DNA of 13,076 bases from Bacteroidales bacterium UBA5197 (GTDB taxonomy: Bacteria; Bacteroidota; Bacteroidia; Bacteroidales; Lentimicrobiaceae), in the NCBI GenBank assembly GCA_002412885.1, contig DHVX01000041.1, positions 1 to 13,076 of the forward strand, in the 5' to 3' direction. Below the pieces are notes generated by a model. That model searched no databases and had not been told where the DNA came from. It saw nothing but the letters and a program-made list of their open reading frames with translations. A program made the translations under genes and the position numbers. Positions 7,092 to 13,076 of the stretch are shown piece by piece (the first letter of the stretch is position 1; every line of letters starts with the position of its first letter).

Positions 7092-10000
7092 ATGAACCGA
7101 AATTTACACTTGCCGGTAAAACTGGCTTCTTTACTGATTCTGATTGCACTTTTGGTTATGCCGGGAGTGGGATGGGGGCAGACTCCAATTTTTACTGAAT
7201 CCATCGGAACTGTTTCTGCGACCACAACTATTGCTGCACATGAAGCTGCAAATGGCTTTGACAATGATGATTTCACGATGAGTGGAACAGCTGACGTAAG
7301 AAGCACAGGCGCTTCAACAGGTTATACTGGAGCATCTGGCAATGCTAATATCTTTTTTACTAATACTGCAGGGCGGTATTTTTTAATAGAAGGAATTAAC
7401 ACAGAAAATTATTCATCAATTGCTCTGACTTTAGGTCACTTTAAGAGTACAACTACCGGAAACAATGAACTAACAATTGAAGTTAGTTCAAATGGAATTG
7501 ACTGGACTCCATTAACCTACTCAAGGCCCACAGGGACAGGTACAGCTAACTGGGTGCTAATTTCCCCTACAGGAGCGATTCCCTCTACTTCAAATCTGAG
7601 GTTAAGGTTTACTAATTCAAGTGCAACTATTCAGTTTCGGTTAGATGACATCATATTAACCGGGACTACTTCCGGCAATCCCACCGCCGCAACCCCAACC
7701 TTCTCTCCCGTTGCCGGCACCTTTTACTCAGCGCAGAATGTTACATTGGCCAGCACTACTGAGAATTCTACCATTTATTACACCACAGATGGCAGCGATC
7801 CGGATGATACGGATACAGAATACACCGCAGCTATTCCAGTGAGCAGCACAACAACGATTAAGGCCATTGCTTATGCCACTGGCTTCGATCCAAGTGCAAT
7901 TGCTACTGCAGTCTATACTTTTCCAACCATTACCGAGGTGGCAAACATTGCTGCATTGAGGGCTGTAACTTTACCTTCAACCGAAGTATATAAACTAACC
8001 GGAGAAGCAATAGTTACTTTCGCTCAAACATTCAGAAATCAGAAATGGATACAGGATGAAACCGCTGCAATTCTGATTGACGACGTTTCAGGTTTAATAA
8101 CAGGAACTTATACCATAGATGATGGAATTACCAATGTGCTTGGAACACTGTCAGAATTTGGAGGTATGCTGCAATTTATCCCTGTAGCCAATGCATCTGC
8201 TCTTGCAGTGCCAACAATTACAGTTGTTCCAACAGTATTAACAATGACTCAATTCCTCAATGATTTTGAGGATTATGAATCACAACTGGTCACCATTGAA
8301 GCAGTAGACTTTACTTCTGCAGATGGAATCGTAACTTTTGCCAATGGAAGTGTTTACGAGATTTCTGATGGAACAGATGCCGGAAGTTTCAGAGCAACAT
8401 TTTTTGATGTGAACTATATAGGACAAGTTATTCCTGAATTAACGCAAAACGTAACCGGAATCTTAAATGAAAGAACATCAGCTCCAATAGGTAAGTTTAT
8501 CAGTGCAAGAAATCTGGCAGATTTTGAGAATACCTCTCAAATTACCTTTTTCTTCCGAGGCCCATCATGGATGAACAATAATCCTCATAATCCTCAGATT
8601 TGGGGCCCATTCAACGGATGGTCAACACCTCCTGCAATGGTCTTGGATGTTGTAACAGGTTGGTGGTCAGTAACCGTTGAAGTTGCTGATCCTACAGCCT
8701 CTATAGAATATCAGTCAAGGTTTTCTCAGGACGGAACTACAAAGTTTCAGAAAGCATTTGAAAACTTCGGAGCAAATGCAGCATTCACTACCACTACCGG
8801 TGAAATATGGATAGATGCCAGCAATAACTCTTCTTTTACCTGGCAGGGTGATGATTTTTACCTTGCTGAAGAAAAGATTACCGAATCAGAGCCAGTTCCT
8901 TTTGTTCCACAAATTGACTGGTGTAATTTGCAATCACCTGCTACCGGAATAATAACTGCAGGTGGAGACTATGATGTTTATGCCAGAGTATATATGTCTT
9001 TTGTTACTGAACCAGCAGGTCAGGGCGCAAATATATCGGCATGGATTGGATACAGCACAACAAATACCAATCCCAACACATGGTCCAACTGGGTTGCTGC
9101 AACATTTAACGGAGATGTAGGAAATAACGACGAGTATATGGCCAATATCGGAGCTACTCTCTCTCCCGGAACTTATTACTATGCCAGCCGCTTCCAGCAT
9201 AGCACCCTGGATTTTGTATATGGAGGCTATAGCGATGCAGGAGGTAGTTTCTGGAATGGAGTTGATTTTGTTTCAGGCGTGCTTACCGTTAATGCGCCTC
9301 CAGTTGTGGTACCCGATGTAATCATCAGCGAGGTTTATGGCGGTGGCGGTAACTCAGGTGCTACCTATACACATGACTTTATCGAACTATACAATACCAC
9401 AGCTTCACCTGTTGATATAAGCGGATGGAGTGTTCAGTATTATGGTGCTACAACAACTGGATTATCCACAAATGTATTTGTAATTCCTTCAGGTAAATCC
9501 ATACCTGCTTATGCACATTTCCTGATACAGGCTGCGCAAGGATCAGGAGGTTCAGTTGCTCTGCCAACCCCTGATGCCATTTCCACTATTGCAATGGGAG
9601 CAGCAGCTGGTAAGGTTATTTTATATACCACGAGCGAAGCACAAACAATTTCTGACCTTACAAGCATCACAGGAAATCCAAACTTTAAGGATTATGTACC
9701 TTATGGAACAACCGCTATTCCGGTGTGGGGTAGCGCGACAGTTGCAGTTACTAACACAACATCTGCTTCACGTATTGCTGGCTCTGAGGCATATGCCTAT
9801 ACACAAAACATAGGAAACGACTTTGAAGTAATTGCTCCAAATCCACGGAACTCACAACAGAGTTATCGCAGTATTGCCGATGGTTTATGGGCTGATCTCG
9901 CTACCTGGGAAACCTTTTTCCGTGGTACTGATTGGATTGATGCTGTAGCATTGCCATTAGCAACCGATGATGTTCTTGTAAATCACACCATAAACATTTC

Positions 10001-11324
10001 TTCGTTTGCCAATTGTAAAAATTTGGTTATTGGAACAGGATCTCTTTCTGTCGCAAATGGTGGCTCCTTTATCCCAACAGGTACCGTTACCGGTGATGTT
10101 ACAGTTATCCGGAATATTGCCGGACTTAATCAATATCACTTCATCTCTTCACCAATCAGCAATGCAGCCCTGGGCAATGTTTTCCCTGCGGGTGATGAGT
10201 TAAATATTTACCTCCGCGAATATGATGAAGCTGCCGGTAACTGGGCAAATCTTACTATTCCCGCTACTCTGGAGAATGGTAAGGGCTACAGTTTCTTTAT
10301 GGATATAGCTTCAACAACAGCCACCTTCACGGGAACGCTCAATAACGCTGATTTGATGCCTATGATGACAAACTCAGGAACTTCGGGCAACACCAACTAC
10401 GACGGCTGGAATTTATTGGGCAATCCATTTGCTTCTGCCATTCAATGGGGTCTTGGAAGCTGGGCGCTGAACAACGTAAACAATGAAGTTCATGTATGGA
10501 GCAACGGCGTTTACCTTTCGTATGCCGGCGGTGCAGGAAGCCTTACCGATGGTATTATTCCTGCTCAACAAGGGTTCTTTGTAAAAGCAAACAATACTGA
10601 ACCTTCGCTGACTATACCTACAGCTTCAAGGTTGCACAGCAGTCAGGGATTTTACAAGAATAGTATTGCTGATCTGCTCAGACTGGATGTTTCGGATAAT
10701 TCAACATATACAGATGCAACTTTCGTAAGGTTTAGCTTTGATGCAACAGAGGAATTCGACGCGGCATATGATGCCCACAAACTCGATAACGATGAAGCCG
10801 CACCAATGCTTTACACCATGCACAACGAAACACGTTTCAGCATCAATACCCTGAGATCGATTTCTGAAACTCCTGAAGTGCCTGTTTATTTCAAAGCCGG
10901 TGCCGATGGCGAATACACCATCAATGCTTCGGGTATGGAATCGTTTGAAAACCGCATCATTTACCTCACCGATCTGCTCACCGGCCTGCGTCAGGATCTG
11001 CGTCAGAACCCGGTGTATGCTTTTAATGCTTCTGTTGGCGACGATGCAAACCGCTTTAAACTTTCGTTTGCTACTTTGGGAATCGGCGAAAAGCCAGGCC
11101 TCAACATTGGTGTTTATGCTGTGGATGGTCAGATTCGTCTGCTGCTGCCCGAAGCCATGAAAGGCACAGTAAACATCACCAACCTTTCAGGACAGGCATT
11201 ATACAGCCGCAACTTCAGCGCAAGCGGAGAGCTGGGCATTAATGCTTCATTCCCGGCAGGTGTGTATCTGGTGAGTGTGGTTACTGCACAAGGCACTGCA
11301 ACACGTAAGGTATTTGTAAACTAA
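7092..11324 (+). CDS. T9SS-secreted giant multidomain surface protein (giant 2)
   Basis: The 1410 residues start with a signal peptide ending near GWGQ (27-30), very like that of giant 1. Domains in order: jelly-roll (about 31-193, FRLDDIILTG); chitobiase/hexosaminidase C-terminal-like domain (200-277, YYTTDGSDP and IKAIAYATG); OB-fold-like region resembling DUF5689 (about 278-480); possible carbohydrate-binding domain (482-600, IWGPFNGW); Trp/Gly-rich domain starting WCNLQSPATG (608-735, AWIGYST and GTYYYASRF); lamin tail domain (742-895, IISEVYGGGG and FIELYNTT); T9SS-associated block (about 930-1335, FISSPIS and WNLLGNPFASAIQW); and T9SS type A sorting domain (about 1338-1410, ITNLSGQALYSR and FPAGVYLVSV). 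Lamin tail and OB-like domains often accompany secreted nucleases in this phylum, but I see no nuclease domain here. The likely role is surface binding or adhesion; the ligand is unknown. Confidence 0.93.
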   Translation: MNRNLHLPVKLASLLILIALLVMPGVGWGQTPIFTESIGTVSATTTIAAHEAANGFDNDDFTMSGTADVRSTGASTGYTGASGNANIFFTNTAGRYFLIEGINTENYSSIALTLGHFKSTTTGNNELTIEVSSNGIDWTPLTYSRPTGTGTANWVLISPTGAIPSTSNLRLRFTNSSATIQFRLDDIILTGTTSGNPTAATPTFSPVAGTFYSAQNVTLASTTENSTIYYTTDGSDPDDTDTEYTAAIPVSSTTTIKAIAYATGFDPSAIATAVYTFPTITEVANIAALRAVTLPSTEVYKLTGEAIVTFAQTFRNQKWIQDETAAILIDDVSGLITGTYTIDDGITNVLGTLSEFGGMLQFIPVANASALAVPTITVVPTVLTMTQFLNDFEDYESQLVTIEAVDFTSADGIVTFANGSVYEISDGTDAGSFRATFFDVNYIGQVIPELTQNVTGILNERTSAPIGKFISARNLADFENTSQITFFFRGPSWMNNNPHNPQIWGPFNGWSTPPAMVLDVVTGWWSVTVEVADPTASIEYQSRFSQDGTTKFQKAFENFGANAAFTTTTGEIWIDASNNSSFTWQGDDFYLAEEKITESEPVPFVPQIDWCNLQSPATGIITAGGDYDVYARVYMSFVTEPAGQGANISAWIGYSTTNTNPNTWSNWVAATFNGDVGNNDEYMANIGATLSPGTYYYASRFQHSTLDFVYGGYSDAGGSFWNGVDFVSGVLTVNAPPVVVPDVIISEVYGGGGNSGATYTHDFIELYNTTASPVDISGWSVQYYGATTTGLSTNVFVIPSGKSIPAYAHFLIQAAQGSGGSVALPTPDAISTIAMGAAAGKVILYTTSEAQTISDLTSITGNPNFKDYVPYGTTAIPVWGSATVAVTNTTSASRIAGSEAYAYTQNIGNDFEVIAPNPRNSQQSYRSIADGLWADLATWETFFRGTDWIDAVALPLATDDVLVNHTINISSFANCKNLVIGTGSLSVANGGSFIPTGTVTGDVTVIRNIAGLNQYHFISSPISNAALGNVFPAGDELNIYLREYDEAAGNWANLTIPATLENGKGYSFFMDIASTTATFTGTLNNADLMPMMTNSGTSGNTNYDGWNLLGNPFASAIQWGLGSWALNNVNNEVHVWSNGVYLSYAGGAGSLTDGIIPAQQGFFVKANNTEPSLTIPTASRLHSSQGFYKNSIADLLRLDVSDNSTYTDATFVRFSFDATEEFDAAYDAHKLDNDEAAPMLYTMHNETRFSINTLRSISETPEVPVYFKAGADGEYTINASGMESFENRIIYLTDLLTGLRQDLRQNPVYAFNASVGDDANRFKLSFATLGIGEKPGLNIGVYAVDGQIRLLLPEAMKGTVNITNLSGQALYSRNFSASGELGINASFPAGVYLVSVVTAQGTATRKVFVN

Positions 11325-11338
11325 AAAAATCGTAAATT

Positions 11339-11362
11339 GGCTCCGGATTTGACTCCGGGGCC
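11339..11362 (+). promoter_or_regulatory. Intercistronic hairpin between giant 2 and its small partner
   Basis: GGCTCCGGA and TCCGGGGCC pair over nine positions, one of them a G-U wobble, around the 6-nt loop TTTGAC. It lies in the 62-nt gap between the stop at 11324 and the ATG at 11387. It is followed by atttaccc rather than a T run, so it is more likely to stabilise the upstream mRNA end or attenuate partly than to terminate fully. Cassette 1 has no counterpart in its 32-nt gap. Confidence 0.6.
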
Positions 11363-11386
11363 ATTTACCCAAAAACACAAAAGCAT

Positions 11387-11611
11387 ATGAAAAAGAGAAT
11401 TATAACCCTTTCAGCAGTTATTTTACTGGCATTGGCTCCGGCAGCAACCATCTTTGCACAGCCCAATCCCGGACAAAACTCAGACGGCGGCGGTGTTGGC
11501 GGCGGCCCCATCGGCGGAAATGCGCCCATTGGCAGCGGTATGGTGGTATTGCTTGCACTGGGCGCTGCTTATGCCGGCAAAAAAGCTTACGACGTGCAGT
11601 TGAAGAAGTAG
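11387..11611 (+). CDS. Small secreted/membrane protein with PIGSG-KK tail (cassette 2)
   Basis: This 74-residue protein has a signal peptide (MKKR, hydrophobic core, cleavage near TIFAQ at 21-25). It continues with an Asn/Gly/Pro-rich linker, GGNAPIGSG (43-51), a hydrophobic segment (about 52-64), KK at 65-66 and the tail AYDVQLKK. GGNAPIGSG and GAAYAGKK are identical to the protein at 678-911, while the linkers differ (no proline run here). It follows giant 2 by 62 nt and is probably in the same operon, although a hairpin in the gap may change its relative expression. It resembles PID-CTERM-type proteins but has Gly where Asp would stand. Function is unknown. Confidence 0.87.
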   Translation: MKKRIITLSAVILLALAPAATIFAQPNPGQNSDGGGVGGGPIGGNAPIGSGMVVLLALGAAYAGKKAYDVQLKK

Positions 11612-11635
11612 CTTTTTTGATAGAAGCCTCGGGGA

Positions 11636-11735
11636 GAGTATAGGACAAGGAGAGTTTCTGGGAACAAGGAGACTTGGAGACAGGGAGACTTGGGGACAAG
11701 AGGACAAGGAGACAAGGGGACTTGGAGATTTGGAG
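11636..11735 (+). repeat. Purine tract downstream of cassette 2
   Basis: This G/A-rich stretch is made of repeated ggagacttgg, ggacaag and ggagacaagggg words. It is the strand complement of the tracts at 388-475 and 6146-6186. In both cassettes the purine-rich strand is the sense strand downstream of the small gene. It has no coding character. Confidence 0.75.
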
Positions 11736-11740
11736 CTTAT

Positions 11741-11867
11741 TGCTCGATTCGTTGGTTTCTTGCATCGCTTTAAAAACAAGATGACCTGACAAGTTGAAAG
11801 AAAACTTGTCAGGTCATTTTATTACACGATTCGTTGGTTTCTTGCATCGTTTTAGGAACAAGAAGAC
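11741..11867. repeat. ~82-bp direct repeat, second copy truncated
   Basis: The word cgattcgttggtttcttgca starts at 11745 and again at 11827. Each copy leads into aacaagaagacct or aacaagatgacct. The first copy has a complete hairpin. In the second, the left arm stops after GACCT and the sequence switches to CGGCTAAGCGG. This mirrors the 80-bp repeat at 181-358. Confidence 0.75.
11781..11817 (+). terminator. Strong hairpin downstream of cassette 2, candidate terminator
   Basis: ATGACCTGACAAGT pairs perfectly with ACTTGTCAGGTCAT over 14 bp, with a 9-nt loop, and is followed by tttatta. It lies about 170 nt after the stop of the small gene. Compared with the common GACCTAACAAGT hairpin, one position is G-C instead of A-T on both arms, a compensatory change that suggests pairing is maintained. 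It may terminate cassette 2, but it is also a member of the dispersed hairpin family. Confidence 0.5.
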
Positions 11868-12187
11868 CTCGGCTAAGCGGCATTTTAGCTGCGCTACTGC
11901 GTCTTTCTCCTTTCGGAAAAACCTACCAGCGCTCGGCTAAGCGGAATTTGCAATTCCGCTTTGAACATCATTGAATTTGCAATTCAATATATTTCGCAAG
12001 CTGATCCGTGCCTTTAACAGCTTATTTGGATAATTGCAAATTATCCAGTGTTCAGAGCGGCATTACAACCGAGGCCGCCTTAGCGGACGAGCTCAGCGGA
12101 GCTAAATGCCGCTCAGCTTCAGCGCTGGTCTTTTCAGTTCACTTATTACTTGCTTCAGGCGTTTTCTGCGCCATTTATAAACAAGAA

Positions 12188-12220
12188 GACCTAACAAGTT
12201 GGTAGAAAACTTGTTAGGTC
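12188..12220. repeat. GACCTAACAAGT hairpin inside array unit A
   Basis: Perfect 12-bp arms GACCTAACAAGT and ACTTGTTAGGTC with loop tggtagaaa. In array unit B the left arm has mutated to GACCTCACAAGT, which breaks one pair without compensation. Confidence 0.8.
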
Positions 12221-12341
12221 ACTATATTACTCACTTCAGTCGCTTCGTTCGCTTCTGAACTCATAACTCAGAGCCACTTTTCACTGTTCACAATATGATC
12301 ACTGAGAACGCCGCGACGAATCGAAAGCCACTTTTCATTTT

Positions 12342-12368
12342 TCACTTTTCGTTTTTCACTTCGTAAGC
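12342..12368 (-). pseudogene. Fossil 3' end of a PIGSG-type small gene (unit A)
   Basis: Read on the minus strand, 12368 to 12342 encodes AYEVKNEK followed by TGA. This lines up codon for codon with the intact gene at 678-911 (VYQVKNEE, TGA) and with the AYDV of the gene at 11387-11611. Before the Ala codon the sequence turns into the CGGCTAAGCGG junction and no more of the gene is present. It is a remnant, not an expressed gene. Confidence 0.65.
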
Positions 12369-12623
12369 CTCGGCTAAGCGGAATTTGCAATTCCGCTTTG
12401 AACATCATTGAATTTGCAATTCATATATATCGCAAGCTGATCCGTGCCTTTAACAGCTTATTTGGATAATTGCAAATTATCCAGTGTTCAGAGCGGCATT
12501 ACAACCGAGGCCGCCTTAGCGGACGAGCTCAGCGGAGCTAAATGCCGCTCAGCTTCAACGCTGGTCTTTTCAGTTCACTTATTACTTGCTTCAGGCGTTT
12601 TCTGCGCCATTTATAAACAAGAA

Positions 12624-12656
12624 GACCTCACAAGTTGGTAGAAAACTTGTTAGGTC
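12624..12656. repeat. GACCTAACAAGT-type hairpin inside array unit B
   Basis: The left arm is GACCTCACAAGT and the right arm ACTTGTTAGGTC, so one pair of the 12-bp stem is lost. The loop tggtagaaa is the same as in unit A. Confidence 0.75.
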
Positions 12657-12777
12657 ACTATATTACTCACTTCAGTCGCTTCGTTCGCTTCTGAACTCAT
12701 AACTCAGAGCCACTTTTCACTGTTCACAATATGATCACTGAGAACGCCGCGACGAATCGAAAGCCACTTTTCATTTT

Positions 12778-12804
12778 TCACTTTTCGTTTTTCACTTCGT
12801 AAGC
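12778..12804 (-). pseudogene. Fossil 3' end of a PIGSG-type small gene (unit B)
   Basis: Same remnant as at 12342-12368: AYEVKNEK and TGA on the minus strand, ending at the next CGGCTAAGCGG junction. It is identical in sequence, having been duplicated with the unit. Confidence 0.65.
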
Positions 12805-12806
12805 CT

Positions 12807-13054
12807 CGGCTAAGCGGAATTTGCAATTCCGCTTTGAACATCATTGAATTTGCAATTCAATATATTTCGCAAGCTGATCCGTGCCTTTAACAGCTTATTT
12901 GGATAATTGCAAATTATCCAGTGTTTAGAGCGGCATTACAACCGAGGCCGCCTTAGCGGACGAGCTCAGCGGAGCTAAATGCCGCTCAGCTTCAACGCTG
13001 GTCTTTTCAGTTCACTTATTACTTGCTTCAGGCGTTTTCTGCGCCATTTATAAA
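12807..13054. repeat. 436-437-bp tandem array, unit C (partial)
   Basis: The third copy matches through gcgccatttataaa and ends at about 13054, just before the place where the other units continue into the caagaagacct hairpin. One difference is tgtttagagc for tgttcagagc. The hairpins up to and including GAGCGGCATT/AATGCCGCTC are intact. The fossil gene tail is absent because of the truncation. Confidence 0.88.
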
Positions 13055-13060
13055 ATCGAG

Positions 13061-13076
13061 TAGGAGGAAAATAAAA
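13061..13076 (+). promoter_or_regulatory. Possible Shine-Dalgarno of a gene beyond the window
   Basis: TAGGAGG at 13061-13067 followed by aaaataaaa lies right after the array ends. It would suit a start codon immediately past the window edge. Strong Shine-Dalgarno sites are uncommon in Bacteroidota and no start codon is visible, so this is a weak call. Confidence 0.2.

Larger units (their letters stand above)
11934..12370. repeat. 436-437-bp tandem array, unit A
   Basis: The unit begins CGGCTAAGCGG. Stems in order: AAGCGGAATT-tgc-AATTCCGCTT (11939-11961), TTGAATT-tgc-AATTCAA (11971-11987), AAGCTG/CAGCTT (11998-12023), GGATAATT-gca-AATTATCC (12028-12046), GAGCGGCATT/AATGCCGCTC (12055-12114) and GACCTAACAAGT/ACTTGTTAGGTC (12188-12220). 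Next comes the aactcagagc region and, at the end, a fossil gene tail on the minus strand (12342-12368). The 65-codon frame from the GTG at 12008 runs through hairpins and has no signal or domain, so it is not called. Confidence 0.9.
12371..12806. repeat. 436-437-bp tandem array, unit B
   Basis: Nearly identical to unit A. Differences seen: one base is missing in aattcatatatatcgc (aattcaatatatttcgc in A), aacgctgg for agcgctgg, and GACCTCACAAGT for GACCTAACAAGT. The few differences indicate recent duplication. Confidence 0.9.

Noticed and set aside
944..11324. Invertible switch using the homologous 3' ends of the divergent giants
   Set aside because: The similarity is clear at protein level, but sampled DNA stretches differ at roughly a third of positions, there is no recombinase gene, and no identical inverted pair flanks a promoter.
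11418..11792. 124- and 99-codon minus-strand frames over the small gene and purine tract
   Set aside because: The Ser/Pro/Leu repeats are just the translation of the C/T-rich strand, and the frames overlap the well-supported small gene on the other strand.
12008..12641. A 65-codon frame (12008-12205) repeated at 12444-12641, which could be a duplicated small gene
   Set aside because: It starts at GTG, runs through three or more palindromes including the GACCTAACAAGT hairpin, has no signal peptide or domain, and repeats only because the DNA unit repeats.

Overview
The window looks like an accessory locus of a Bacteroidota chromosome. The evidence is two very large secreted proteins ending in type IX secretion system (T9SS) type A sorting domains, start codons without Shine-Dalgarno sequences, a TTTG-N20-TAnnTTTG promoter typical of the phylum, and intergenic DNA dense in repeats. 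I saw no rRNA, tRNA, CRISPR array, transposase or phage gene.

Four genes are well supported. They form two divergent two-gene cassettes of the same design: a ~1400-residue T9SS-secreted multidomain surface protein, followed by a 74-77-residue protein with a signal peptide, a Gly/Pro-rich linker, the motif GGNAPIGSG, a short hydrophobic segment and a KK tail. Cassette 1 (minus strand) is 944-5110 then 678-911. Cassette 2 (plus strand) is 7092-11324 then 11387-11611. The two giants share a related signal peptide and a related C-terminal block of about 400 residues, but their middles carry different domains. Giant 1 has a jelly-roll, an Shr-like hemoglobin-interacting domain, a bacterial Ig-like domain, a Cys-rich NDNC domain and an Fn3 domain interrupted by another domain. 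Giant 2 has a jelly-roll, a chitobiase C-terminal-like domain, an OB-like domain, a possible carbohydrate-binding domain, a Trp/Gly-rich domain and a lamin tail domain. The giants are probably exported by T9SS and fixed to the cell surface. The small proteins may be membrane-bound partners or cargo of a sorting system, which is inference.

Everything else is noncoding repeat DNA. The left flank (1-677) has an 80-bp tandem repeat, several copies of a GACCTAACAAGT hairpin, a pyrimidine tract, and part of the unit found in the right array. The central divergent region (5111-7091) has short tandem repeats, a duplicated ~190-bp element with perfect 15-bp inverted repeats, and a copy of a multi-hairpin element. 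The right flank (11612-13076) has a purine tract, a strong hairpin and a 436-437-bp tandem array of about 2.6 copies.

The most interesting observation is that each complete array unit carries, on the minus strand, a stop codon and eight codons reading AYEVKNEK. They match codon for codon the tail of the small-protein gene of cassette 1. The array therefore seems to derive partly from the 3' end and downstream region of such a gene, and recombination at these 3' flanks may help spread or reshuffle the cassettes.
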